The position numbers and the translations under genes are program-made. Below, in pieces: positions 14,948 to 23,312 of a stretch of 64,000 nt of DNA (position 1 is its first letter; each line of letters begins with the position of its first letter). Source of the stretch: Streptomyces akebiae (lineage in GTDB: Bacteria > Actinomycetota > Actinomycetes > Streptomycetales > Streptomycetaceae). The stretch covers positions 4,526,001 to 4,590,000 of the forward strand of contig NZ_CP080647.1 of assembly GCF_019599145.1 (NCBI RefSeq). The letters are read 5' to 3'. The notes below the pieces were generated by a model, which was not told the origin of the DNA, searched no databases, and worked only from the letters and a program-made list of their open reading frames with translations.

Positions 14948-15646
14948 ATGACCGCAGGGTGGGGTACGCGCACGACACGCGCCGCGATGTTCGCGGCCGT
15001 CTGTGTGCTGCTCGCCGCCCTGGGCCACGTGATGATGTCCGGTGGTCATGTCCCCTGGTGGGCCCTGGCGGTCGGGGCCGCCGCGACCGGTGCGGCCGGC
15101 TGGTGCCTGGCCGGACGTGAGCGCGGCCTCCCGCTGATCACTTCCGTGGTGGTCGCCGCGCAGACGGCCCTCCACGGGGGCTTCGAGCTGGCACAGCCGT
15201 CGGGCTCCGCGGGCGCGGGCGCCATGGACGGGGCTGCGAACGGCGCTGCGAACAGCACTGCGAACGGCGCCATGGACATGGGCTCCGCCCACATGAATCA
15301 CACCGTCCACATGGGCCCGACCGGTCACATGGACCATGTGGACCCCACCGGTTACCTCCTGGACGGCGCGTACGCGTCCTCGTCCGGCATGTTCGCCGCG
15401 CATCTGCTGGCCGCGCTGCTGTGCGGTCTGTGGCTGGCGCACGGCGAGCGCGCCGCCTTCACACTGCTGCGGGCGGTGGCCGGCTGGCTGGCCGCACCGC
15501 TGCGGCTGTCGCTCGCGCTGCCGGTCGCGGCGGAGCGGCCGCGCCCCCGGGTACGGCGCGGCCGTACGGACCGCTCACCGCGTCGGCTCCTTCTCGTCCA
15601 TGCGATCACCTCTCGGGGTCCGCCCGCCGGGACCGCTGTCAGCTGA
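14948..15646 (+). CDS. Small membrane protein with His/Met-rich external loop
   Basis: A 232-residue protein. The ATG follows GAGGATGGGG. It has two to three N-terminal hydrophobic helices (AAMFAAVCVLLAALGHVMM; WWALAVGAAATGAAGW), then a loop rich in Ala/Asn and then in Met/His (DMGSAHMNH, HMGPTGHMDH), another helix near residue 145 (MFAAHLLAALLCGLWL) and a basic tail. Met/His clusters like this bind Cu(I), so a role in copper sensing or handling is plausible but not shown. It precedes the ECF sigma gene by 330 bp. No standard family was recognised. Confidence 0.7.
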   Translation: MTAGWGTRTTRAAMFAAVCVLLAALGHVMMSGGHVPWWALAVGAAATGAAGWCLAGRERGLPLITSVVVAAQTALHGGFELAQPSGSAGAGAMDGAANGAANSTANGAMDMGSAHMNHTVHMGPTGHMDHVDPTGYLLDGAYASSSGMFAAHLLAALLCGLWLAHGERAAFTLLRAVAGWLAAPLRLSLALPVAAERPRPRVRRGRTDRSPRRLLLVHAITSRGPPAGTAVS

Positions 15647-15977
15647 CGACAGCCGGTGACCCGGGGCAGCCACCACGGCTCGCTCCCCGGGCTTCGGCCG
15701 TACGCCGCCCACACCGCGTGCCGTACGGCCGGCTTCCCTCCCAACCGGACCACCGGACCACCGGACCACCGGACCACCGGACGCGTTCCCACGCGCCACG
15801 CACGTCCGCACGCACGCACCTGCCCTCCTGCCTGCCCGCCCCCGCCCTCCGGGCGCCTCCAAGCAGGGCGGCCGTAGGCAGGGCGGCCGTGCGGAGCGTG
15901 GCTGTGCGGCCATGTGGCTCTCACGTGCCCGTGTCGGCGGATGGCCCCGGTCCCGGACGACCCGAGAAGGACATCAG
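15647..15977. repeat. Gap with 9-bp CCGGACCAC tandem repeat
   Basis: No gene is seen. About four and a half copies of CCGGACCAC occupy roughly 15743-15782. The 3' end holds the sigma-factor ribosome site GAAGGA. Confidence 0.6.
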
Positions 15978-16607
15978 GTGATCACCCTTACTCCCCCGCC
16001 CGCGTCGATCCCGCGAGCCTCCCGGTCCACGACCGACGAGTCCATAACCGCCTGGGCGCTCGCCGCGCGCGGTGGGGACCCGGAGGCCGTCGAACGGTTC
16101 GTCGGCGCACTCCACCACGACGTCCAGCGGTTCGTCGCCCACCTCTGCGCGGACCCGCAGGCGGTGGACGACCTCGCGCAGGACACGTTCCTGCGGGCGC
16201 TCGGCAGCCTGCACCGGTTCGAGGGCCGCTGCTCCGCCCGTACGTGGCTGCTGTCCATCGCCCGCCGAGCGGTGACCGACAGTTTCCGGTACGCGGCGGC
16301 CCGGCCCCGGCTGTCCGACGTACCGGACTGGCGGCTGGCCGTCGAGCACGCCCAGCCGCGCGGACTGCCCGGCTTCGACGACGGCATCGCGCTGGCCGAT
16401 CTGCTGGGCGCGCTGCCCGAGGAACGGCGCGAGGCGTTCGTCCTCACGCAGATGCTGGGCCTCTCCTACGAGGACGCGGCGGAACTGACCGGATGCCCCG
16501 TCGGGACGGTGCGGTCGCGGGTGGCACGGGCACGGACCACACTCGTGCGCTTGCTGGCGGCGGCGGAGGGGGCGCGGGAGGAGGAGGGCGCGCTGGTGGC
16601 GGCCTGA
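15978..16607 (+). CDS. ECF-type RNA polymerase sigma factor
   Basis: A 209-residue sigma-70 family protein. Region 2 runs from AVERFVGALHHDVQRFV to DDLAQDTFLRALGSLHRFEGRCSARTWLLSIARR. Region 4 is ALPEERREAFVLTQMLGLSYEDAAELTGCPVGTVRSRVARART. The GTG start at 15978 has GAAGGA 8 nt upstream. No anti-sigma factor is adjacent; the only neighbour on the same strand is the His/Met-rich membrane protein, which might carry out sensing. The regulon is unknown. After the stop lies a strange heptamer array. Confidence 0.93.
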   Translation: MITLTPPPASIPRASRSTTDESITAWALAARGGDPEAVERFVGALHHDVQRFVAHLCADPQAVDDLAQDTFLRALGSLHRFEGRCSARTWLLSIARRAVTDSFRYAAARPRLSDVPDWRLAVEHAQPRGLPGFDDGIALADLLGALPEERREAFVLTQMLGLSYEDAAELTGCPVGTVRSRVARARTTLVRLLAAAEGAREEEGALVAA

Positions 16608-16615
16608 GGCGTCCG

Positions 16616-16742
16616 AGACCGGCGGTCGGCGGTCGGCTGCCGGCGGTCGGCGGTCGGCGGTCGGCTGCCGGCGGTCGGCTGCCGACGGTCGGCAGCCGGC
16701 TGCCTGCTGCCGGCTGCCGACTGCCGGCTGCCGGCTGCCGGG
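16616..16742. repeat. Degenerate heptamer array (GGCGGTC/GGCTGCC)
   Basis: About 125 bp made almost wholly of 7-bp units alternating among GGCGGTC, GGCTGCC and close variants, directly after the ECF sigma gene. The second half is self-complementary to the first in places and could fold. Confidence 0.75.
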
Positions 16743-16888
16743 CATGGACGGCCCCCGCGTGCCGTTCACGGGTGGCTTTCCACGCCCGGCCCGGCGGTCA
16801 CGGCCGTCTGCCACGAGTGGCAGAGGGGGACGTAGCCGAGGTCGCGGCGCCCCGCGGAGTGCTCCCCCCGACCGCCGATCTCCAGGGA

Positions 16889-18736
16889 CTACGCGGGTGA
16901 CGACCGCTGGGCGCGCTCCCTCAGATGGCGTTCCGCGAAGTCGAGTTCCAGGCGGAGTTGTTTGATGCGTTCGTCGACGACCAGGGAGCCGTGACCGGCG
17001 TCGTAGCGGTACACCTCGTGGACGGCGCCCCGGCCGGCCAGACGGTCGACGTAGTTGTCGATCTGGTGGATGGGGCAGCGGGGGTCGTTGACGCCGGCGG
17101 AGATGTAGACAGGGGCTTTCACCGCGTCGACGTAGGTCAGGGGCGACGAGGCCTCGAAGCGCTCGGGGACCTCCTCCGGCGTGCCGCCGAGGAGCGTGCG
17201 GTCCATGGCCTTCAGCGCCTCCATCTCGTCGTGGTACGCGGTGACGTAGTCCGCGACGGGAACGGCGGCGATGCCGAGCGCCCAGACGTCCGGCTCGACG
17301 CCGAGACCGAGGAGGGTGAGGTAGCCGCCCCAGGAGCCGCCCGTGAGGATGAGGCGGTCGGGATCCGCGAAGCCGGAACCCACCGCCCACTCCCGGACCG
17401 CCGCGATGTCCTCCAGCTCGATCAGACCGACCCGGTGCTTGAGGGCGTCGGTCCAGGCACGGCCGTAACCGGTGGAGCCGCGGTAGTTGACGCGGATCAC
17501 GGCGTACCCGTGGTCCAGCCAGGCGGCCGGCCCGGCGGCGAAGGAGTCGCTGTCGTGCCAGGTCGGGCCGCCGTGGATGTCGAAGACCGTGGGGTACGGG
17601 CCGGACACGCCCGCCGGGCGCTGGACGAGGGCGTGCACACGGCCGCCGGGGCTGTCCACCCAGACGTCCTCCACCGCCACCGAGCCGGGCGATTTCATGC
17701 CCGGCGGGTCCAGCACGACCTCGCCCGTCGTGGAGCGCACGACCGGCGGTTCCGCGGCCGAGGACCACAGGTACTCGACGCTGCCGTCGGGGCGGGTCGT
17801 GGCTCCCGACACGGTGCCCCTCGGGGTCTCCACGCGGTCCAGGGCGCGGGTCGCCAGGTCGTAGCGGTACAGCCCGCTGCGGGCCTCGAAGCTGTGGGCG
17901 ACCAGCAGCGCGGAGCCGTCCGGATACCACTCGGCGCTCAGGTCGCCCTCCAGCCGGTCGGCCAGTCCGAGGTCGGTCTCCTCGCCGGAGACGGCGTCCC
18001 AGAGGAGCGGCTCCCAACGTCCGCCCCGCTGGTGGCCGATGAGCAGCCGGGTGTCGCCGTCGACAGGTGCGAAACCCAACACGTCCAGGCCCAGCTCGAC
18101 CGTGCCGCCCTTGGTGTCGTCGAGCTCGGCGACCGTCGTGCCGTCCGGCCGGACCACGCGCACGGCCGCGTGCATCGCGTCGCCGTGCTCGGTGTGCTCG
18201 ATCGCGATCAGCGAGCCGTCGTGGGAGAGGTCGCCGACTCCGGCCGACTCACGGTGGCGGTAGATCTCGACGGGGGCCTCGCCCTGCCGGGACACATGGA
18301 TCGTGGAGCCGTCCTCGTCGGTGGAGCGGCCGACGACCGCCGTACGGCCGTCACGGCCGAGGGCCAGGCCCGCCGGGTAGGACGGTTCCAGGCCCGGGGC
18401 GCCCTCCTCGTCCGGGCCGCCGTGGAAGGGCTGGCGCCGCCAGACGCCGAACTCGTCCCCGTCCTTGTCGTCGAACCACCAGATCCACTCGCCGTCCGGC
18501 GAGAGCACACCGTCCGTGGTGCCGTTGGCCCGGTTCGTGACCTGGCGCTGCTCGCCGGTGGCGCGGTCCCACGCGTACAGCTCGTACGTGCCCGTGGCGT
18601 TGGAGACGAACAGCGAGCGGTGCGGCGCGTCCTCCGCCCAGTCCGGCAGGGACACCCTCGGTGCCCGGAACCTCTTCTCCCAGTCGGGCATAAACCCGCT
18701 CTGCTGCTGCGGGGTGGACCCGTTGCTCTCAGTCAT
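16889..18736 (-). CDS. S9-family prolyl oligopeptidase-like serine peptidase
   Basis: A 615-residue two-domain enzyme. The N-terminal half is a beta-propeller of WD/TolB-like units (LSPDGEWIWWFDD; TRPDGSVEYLWSS). The C-terminal half is an alpha/beta-hydrolase with the nucleophile elbow GGSWGG (Ser near 468), an acid in NDPRCPI and a His in DAGHGS. The HGGPTW loop supplies the oxyanion hole. It cleaves short peptides, probably N-terminal dipeptides or acylated residues. There is no signal peptide, so it is cytoplasmic. I chose ATG 18736 (MTESNG) where family homology begins; it diverges from the NTF2-like gene across 121 bp. Confidence 0.93.
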   Translation of the reverse strand: MTESNGSTPQQQSGFMPDWEKRFRAPRVSLPDWAEDAPHRSLFVSNATGTYELYAWDRATGEQRQVTNRANGTTDGVLSPDGEWIWWFDDKDGDEFGVWRRQPFHGGPDEEGAPGLEPSYPAGLALGRDGRTAVVGRSTDEDGSTIHVSRQGEAPVEIYRHRESAGVGDLSHDGSLIAIEHTEHGDAMHAAVRVVRPDGTTVAELDDTKGGTVELGLDVLGFAPVDGDTRLLIGHQRGGRWEPLLWDAVSGEETDLGLADRLEGDLSAEWYPDGSALLVAHSFEARSGLYRYDLATRALDRVETPRGTVSGATTRPDGSVEYLWSSAAEPPVVRSTTGEVVLDPPGMKSPGSVAVEDVWVDSPGGRVHALVQRPAGVSGPYPTVFDIHGGPTWHDSDSFAAGPAAWLDHGYAVIRVNYRGSTGYGRAWTDALKHRVGLIELEDIAAVREWAVGSGFADPDRLILTGGSWGGYLTLLGLGVEPDVWALGIAAVPVADYVTAYHDEMEALKAMDRTLLGGTPEEVPERFEASSPLTYVDAVKAPVYISAGVNDPRCPIHQIDNYVDRLAGRGAVHEVYRYDAGHGSLVVDERIKQLRLELDFAERHLRERAQRSSPA

Positions 18737-18857
18737 GGCCCCATATTGCCCGGCCCGCACGACAAAGTGCCGACGAGGTCCCCAGCCTGTGGATAACTTC
18801 GGCCGTCGCGGGCCGGCGGCCGGGCCGATTGTCAGTGGCCGGGTGCAGACTCGCCGC

Positions 18858-19343
18858 ATGACCTCGACGACACCAGGGACAGAACCGAGCACGACTCCCA
18901 CGACCGATCTCCGCGGCACCGATCTCCGCAGCGCTGATCTCCGCAGCGCTGATCTCCGCGACACCGATCTCCGCAGCACCGTCGAGCGTTTCTGGGCCAC
19001 CGCCGAGGAGCGGGACTGGACGGCGTTCGCCGAGACGCTGGCCGAGGACGTCGTGTACGAACTGCCGCAGACGAGGGAGCGGATCCGCGGCCGGGAGCGG
19101 TATGTGGAGTTCAACCGGGAGTACCCGGGCGACTGGCACGCCCGGGTGGAGCGGATCGTCGCCGAGCCGGGACAGCGGGAGCAGGCGGTGAGCCGGACGC
19201 ATGTCACGGTCGGGTCGGAGGAGATGTACGCGATCACCTTCTTCACGGGGGACGAGGACGGCCGGATAGTCGCGATCACGGACTTCTGGCCCGAGCCGTA
19301 CGAGCCGCCTGCCGGGCGTGAGCACCTCGTCGAGCGGTACTGA
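18858..19343 (+). CDS. NTF2-like (SnoaL) protein with N-terminal pentapeptide-like repeats
   Basis: A 161-residue protein. From residue 16 the sequence runs through about five pentapeptides of the A(D/N)Lxx type (TDLRG, TDLRS, ADLRS, ADLRD, TDLRS) encoded by 15-bp DNA repeats. A typical NTF2/SnoaL-like domain follows: TVERFWATAEERDWTAFAE, ERYVEFNREYPGDW, ending ITDFWPEPYEPPAGREHLVERY. The fold serves ester or ketone chemistry and small-ligand binding in many proteins; no function can be assigned. The start has no clear ribosome site. Its end overlaps the longest possible start of the SURF1 gene. Confidence 0.75.
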   Translation: MTSTTPGTEPSTTPTTDLRGTDLRSADLRSADLRDTDLRSTVERFWATAEERDWTAFAETLAEDVVYELPQTRERIRGRERYVEFNREYPGDWHARVERIVAEPGQREQAVSRTHVTVGSEEMYAITFFTGDEDGRIVAITDFWPEPYEPPAGREHLVERY

Positions 19344-19386
19344 GGGGGCGACCCCGGAGCCGGGGACCCCGCGCGGGCACCGTACG

Positions 19387-20268
19387 GTGGAAGGCGTGTA
19401 CCGGTTCCTGCTGACGCCCCGATGGTGGGGGATCAACGTCTTCGTGCTGCTCGCCATCCCGTTCTGCGTGTTCATGGGTTCGTGGCAGCTGAGCCGGTTC
19501 GAGGACCGGATGCAGGACCATCGCGCGGCGACCGAGCGGATCGACCCGGCGGACCGGGCCCCGGCGCGCCCACTGGACCGGCTGCTGCCGGTGGACAAGG
19601 AGACCTCGGGCGAACTGGCCACCGTGAGCGGGCGGTACGGCGAGCAACTCCTCGTGCCCGACCGTGAGGTGGACGGCAGGACCGGCTTCTACGTGCTGAC
19701 GCTGCTGCGCACCGACGAGGGCAAGGCCCTGCCGGTCGTACGGGGCTGGCTGCCCGGCACCGCGGACGCCGACCGCGCCCCGGCGGCTCCCTCCGGCGAG
19801 GTCACCGTCACCGGCTCGCTGCAGGCATCCGAGACTCCGGGGTCGAACGGCGTGCCCGTCCAGGGCGGGCTGCCGGCCGGGCAGACCTCGGCGATCAGCG
19901 CGGCGACGCTGGTGAACCTCGTGCCGGACGACCTGTACGACGCCTGGATCACCCTGGACAAGGGCGACTCGGGCATGAAGGCCGTCCCCGCGACCGCGCC
20001 GCAGAACACCGGGCTCGACCTCAAGGCCTTCCAGAACCTCGGCTACACCGGCGAGTGGTTCGTCTTCGCCGGCTTCGTCGTCTTCATGTGGTTCCGCCTG
20101 CTCCGCCGCGAGGTCGAGTTCATCCGCGACGCGGAACTGGGGCTGCTGCCCGACACCGTCGAACCGGACCGAGACGGCTCCGGCACTGCGGCACGGGGCG
20201 GCGACGAGCCCGACGGCGGCGACCGCGCCACCGAGAGCCGCTCCCGCGAAGCCGAGCCGGCCCCGTAG
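19387..20268 (+). CDS. SURF1-family cytochrome oxidase assembly protein
   Basis: A membrane protein of about 293 residues with the SURF1 plan. There is one N-terminal helix in YRFLLTPRWWGINVFVLLAI, followed by FMGSWQLSRFEDR. A large extracytoplasmic domain contains VSGRYGEQLLVPDR and VRGWLP, and a C-terminal helix (GEWFVFAGFVVFMWFRLL) leads to a polar tail. It assists heme-copper oxidase maturation. Possible starts are GTG at 19318 (overlapping the preceding gene), 19387 and 19396; I used 19387, and homology begins near 19396. No strong ribosome site decides between them. Confidence 0.88.
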   Translation: MEGVYRFLLTPRWWGINVFVLLAIPFCVFMGSWQLSRFEDRMQDHRAATERIDPADRAPARPLDRLLPVDKETSGELATVSGRYGEQLLVPDREVDGRTGFYVLTLLRTDEGKALPVVRGWLPGTADADRAPAAPSGEVTVTGSLQASETPGSNGVPVQGGLPAGQTSAISAATLVNLVPDDLYDAWITLDKGDSGMKAVPATAPQNTGLDLKAFQNLGYTGEWFVFAGFVVFMWFRLLRREVEFIRDAELGLLPDTVEPDRDGSGTAARGGDEPDGGDRATESRSREAEPAP

Positions 20269-20379
20269 GACGGAGGACGCAAGCCGACCCCGTAGGACGG
20301 AGGACCGGCGGGACTCGCGGCAGGACGTGGGACGGCGGCACTCGCGCGACCGCGGGGGAACCGCTGACCGCGGCTCCCG

Positions 20380-21921
20380 TCAGGTGGCCGCCAGCAGGCC
20401 CGTCCGGTAGACCACGCCCGCGCAGGCGTTGGTGATGGCTGTCGAGAAGCCGGCGACGCCGCCCTCGGCGGTGTGGGAGACGAGGACACTGCCGTCGACG
20501 ACGCCGTCCTCGGTGACGAGCTGGGTGGAGACGGAGTTGGAGCCGTCGGTGGTGGTGCCGGGGGTCGCCTCCCCCGTGGGTGTCGGGTCCGCTGACGGAT
20601 CCGTACCGCCGGTGCCGCCGCCGGTCGTCCCGCCGGTGGTCTGGCAGGGCTCGGACGGCACCCAGGCGAACCGCACCTCGTAGGCCGCTCCGGGCGCCAG
20701 CACCAGCTGTGTCAGGGACAGCGCCGGGTCGGGCAGTCCGGCCGCCGCGTCACCGGCGACATGGGTCGCCACGGTGATCTTCGACCCGTCCGCGGCACCC
20801 TGCGGGGTGGCACTCACCGCTCCCGCGCCGGTGACCGTACAGCTCGTGCCGGAGATGTTGGAGACGCGGAACGAGCCGTAGACGGCTCCGCCGGAGTCCG
20901 GTGCGCCCACGCTCCCGCCACCGCCGAGCTGATCCGCCGTGCACAACGTGGAGGGAGCGGCCGTCGGGGTCGCCTGGGTGCCGCCCGTGGAGCCGGTGCT
21001 CTGGCCCTTGCCCGTGTCGCCCTTGTGCTTGTCCTTGTTCTTGTCGGACCCCTTGGACCCGCCGGAGGAGCCCCCCGGCGAACCGTTCCCGCCGGTCTGG
21101 CCCTTGGACTGGCCCTCGGTCTCCGGCTTGTGCGAGCCGTTGCCCATGATGGAGGGGTTGACGTCGGAGCCGGTGGAGTTGGAGACGTGCACGAGGGCCG
21201 GGATCGCCGTGCCGATGAAGAGCGCGGCGGCGGCCATGCCGACGACGGCCTGGCGCTTGCGGGTCCGCCGCGCCGGTACCGCTCGCCGCAGGTGCTCCAG
21301 GGTGCCGTCCCTGGGCTCGATCTCCGACACCGCCTGGTGCAGCAGATTGCGCAGCACCAGCTCGTCGGGCTCGAACCCGCCGATGCCCTTCGCCCCGGAG
21401 CCGTTCAACCCGGAGCCGTTCAGCCCGGAGCCGGCGGCCGCGGAGCCCTTCAGTGCCGAGCCCTTCAGTGCCGAGCCGTTCGGTGCCGAGGAACTCGTGC
21501 CCGCGTCGTCCGCGGCCGCGTCGTCCGTACCCGGGTCGGCCGAATTCAGGCCGGCGGACCGCGAGTCGTCCTCACGCGAGTCGTGCGGAGCGTGGCCTTC
21601 GAGATCCTGGCCCTCGGGGTGGGGGCCTTGTTCTTCGGGGCCGTGATTCACAGTTCCGTTCCCAGCGTGCGATTGCGTTTCTTCGTGCTCCTCGAGCCCG
21701 CGCCCCCCGACGCGCTCGTTCCGCCCGCGCTGCTCCGCGCGTTCGTTCCCGCGCTGCTCCGCGCGTTCGTCCTCGTCCCGGCGCCCCCAGGAGGCGCGCC
21801 TCCGGGCACCGAGCTCGTCCCGACCGTCGTGCCTGTCGGGACCGTCGTGCCTGTCGGGACCGTCGTGCCTGTCGGGACCGTCGTGCCTGTCGGGACCGTC
21901 GTGCTTGCCGTGCGTGCTCAT
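20380..21921 (-). CDS. Membrane protein coupled to SigE-family sigma factor, possible anti-sigma
   Basis: A 513-residue protein. The cytoplasmic N-terminus starts with HDGPDR repeated four to five times, then long charged and Gly/Ser/Ala-rich low-complexity stretches (repeats of GSALK and GSGLN). A short conserved segment follows, LVLRNLLHQAVSEIEPRDGTLEHLRRAVPARR, then one transmembrane helix near residue 235. The extracytoplasmic part has a Gly/Ser/Lys linker and a DUF4232-like beta domain with cysteines. The conserved segment just before the membrane helix is where such partners bind sigma. The ATG overlaps the sigma TGA (ATGA). Anti-sigma function is inferred. Confidence 0.75.
   Translation of the reverse strand: MSTHGKHDGPDRHDGPDRHDGPDRHDGPDRHDGRDELGARRRASWGRRDEDERAEQRGNERAEQRGRNERVGGRGLEEHEETQSHAGNGTVNHGPEEQGPHPEGQDLEGHAPHDSREDDSRSAGLNSADPGTDDAAADDAGTSSSAPNGSALKGSALKGSAAAGSGLNGSGLNGSGAKGIGGFEPDELVLRNLLHQAVSEIEPRDGTLEHLRRAVPARRTRKRQAVVGMAAAALFIGTAIPALVHVSNSTGSDVNPSIMGNGSHKPETEGQSKGQTGGNGSPGGSSGGSKGSDKNKDKHKGDTGKGQSTGSTGGTQATPTAAPSTLCTADQLGGGGSVGAPDSGGAVYGSFRVSNISGTSCTVTGAGAVSATPQGAADGSKITVATHVAGDAAAGLPDPALSLTQLVLAPGAAYEVRFAWVPSEPCQTTGGTTGGGTGGTDPSADPTPTGEATPGTTTDGSNSVSTQLVTEDGVVDGSVLVSHTAEGGVAGFSTAITNACAGVVYRTGLLAAT
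21822..21912. repeat. 18-bp tandem repeat encoding HDGPDR
   Basis: About five units of an 18-bp sequence containing GGACCGTCGTGCCTGTC, at the extreme N-terminal coding end of the putative anti-sigma gene. Units are nearly identical, so copy number probably varies between strains. Confidence 0.85.
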
Positions 21922-22595
21922 GCGGGCGCCTCCATGGCGACGCGCAGTGCCGCGATGCCCCGCGAGCCGTACGCCTTCACCGAACCCAGCGATATGCCGA
22001 GCGTCTCAGCGACCTGGGCCTCGGTCATGTCGGCGAAGTAGCGCAGCACGAGGACCTCGCGCTGCCGCCGCTGGAGCCCCTTCATCGCCTTGATGAGGGA
22101 GTCACGCTCCAGCTGGTCGTAGGCGCCCTCCTCCGCGCTCGCCATGTCGGGCATCGGCTTCGACAGCAGCTTCAGGCCGAGGATGCGGCGGCGCAGGGCG
22201 GAGCGCGAGAGGTTCACGACCGTCTGGCGCAGATAGGCGAGCGTCTTCTCCGGGTCGCGAACTCGCTTGCGCGCCGAGTGCACGCGGATGAACGCCTCCT
22301 GGACGACGTCCTCGCAGGAGGCGGTGTCGTCGAGGAGGAGCGCCGCGAGGCCCAGCAGCGACCGGTAGTGCGCGCGGTAGGTCTCGGTCAGGTGGTCGAC
22401 CGTCGTACCGGAGGCCGGCACCGTCGACGTGTCGTCCGCGCCGTCGCGCTGGCTGGGTATGCGGGTCGGCCGCGCCGCGGGCATCGGCGCGATCACCGGC
22501 ATGCCGCCGGCCGAACCGGGCACGCGGGGACGGCGGGGTGGACGAAGGGCGGTGCCCCTCGTCTGTACCGCGGTGAAATCGAGAACCTCTGCCAC
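21918..22595 (-). CDS. SigE-family ECF RNA polymerase sigma factor
   Basis: A 225-residue sigma factor of the actinobacterial SigE family. Region 2 contains LTETYRAHYRSLLGLAALLLDD and CEDVVQEAFIRVH; region 4 contains KGLQRRQREVLVLRYFADMTEAQVAETLGISLGSVKAYGSRG. A proline-rich N-terminal extension of about 65 residues precedes region 2, so a shorter start is possible. The GTG at 22595 has only a weak CAGG upstream. It is coupled by ATGA to the membrane protein that follows. Confidence 0.92.
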   Translation of the reverse strand: MAEVLDFTAVQTRGTALRPPRRPRVPGSAGGMPVIAPMPAARPTRIPSQRDGADDTSTVPASGTTVDHLTETYRAHYRSLLGLAALLLDDTASCEDVVQEAFIRVHSARKRVRDPEKTLAYLRQTVVNLSRSALRRRILGLKLLSKPMPDMASAEEGAYDQLERDSLIKAMKGLQRRQREVLVLRYFADMTEAQVAETLGISLGSVKAYGSRGIAALRVAMEAPA

Positions 22596-22847
22596 GCCTG
22601 TTGGACCCGCATCCCCCCGTCGGGGTTGTACGGAACAGGCATCACTTTTGCGTCAGACCGCACATGTGTCCGTACGGCATGTGCGCTGTTCGGTACGGCG
22701 GTCCTGTCCCCCGGCACGCAGCGCGCAGCCATCGGTACGACCCACCGAACACCGGACAGCGCGTCGAACGCCCTCATGCGTACCAGCTCTTCCCCTATGC
22801 CCCAAGTGTTGGCGCCCAGCCCCGCCGAAGGGCGCCCAGTAAAGACG

Positions 22848-22883
22848 CTCCCCGTCCGCCGCGCGGTTGCGGCGGACGGGGAG
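22848..22883 (-). terminator. Perfect 15-bp hairpin
   Basis: CTCCCCGTCCGCCGC pairs exactly with GCGGCGGACGGGGAG across a 6-nt loop. It lies downstream of the minus-strand ask-asd genes. A second smaller hairpin, GGCGCCC/GGGCGCC, follows at 22811-22836. Confidence 0.6.
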
Positions 22884-23077
22884 GAAAATCCTCGATCACC
22901 GGGAGGCCTGAATCAACCCGGAAATCCGGCGACGGTCCGGCCGGAAATCCTCCGCCCGTGGCACCGCCGACTCGAAGAACTTACACGCCACCACCGACAG
23001 GGGCCGACGCCGCGGTCCGGGAGGCCTGTAGGGCGGCGGGTGCGGGCTCGTCGGCGGGACCGGATCGCTGGGGGCTC

Positions 23078-23160
23078 CTCGCTCGGCTCCCCGCGCCCCG
23101 GAAGAGCAGGGGCCCCGCCCCACGCCGTGCGAGCCCGCGGGCCTGGTCTTTCAGGGGCGA
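23078..23160. repeat. Dispersed hairpin repeat, copy 2 (diverged)
   Basis: It has the head CTCCCCGCGCCCC and AGCAGGGGCCCCGCCCC as in the other copies, but the distal half differs and its complementary arm TCTTTCAGGGGC is displaced. Confidence 0.6.
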
Positions 23161-23312
23161 GGGGAGCCGCGCGAGCAACCACGAACGCCCGGCGGTCGCC
23201 CGAGAACCGTCACCCCCCGAGCGACCAGGCGCCCCGGGCACCCCAGGCGCATAAGGCATCTCAGGCGCATCAGGCACCCCAGCTACCCCAGCCACCCCAG
23301 GCCCCAGGCGCC

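Larger units (their letters stand above)
22596..23312. other. Long intergenic region downstream of asd
   Basis: No gene is seen in 717 bp. The left end must hold the sigma-gene promoter. It also contains the terminator hairpin at 22848, dispersed repeat copy 2 at 23078, and at 23225-23312 an irregular run of GGCGCATCA- and CACCCCAG-type short repeats ending at the asd stop codon. Confidence 0.6.

Noticed and set aside
16744..16965. A small Arg-rich frame after the heptamer array
   Set aside because: It overlaps the S9 peptidase end antisense and has no support beyond being open.
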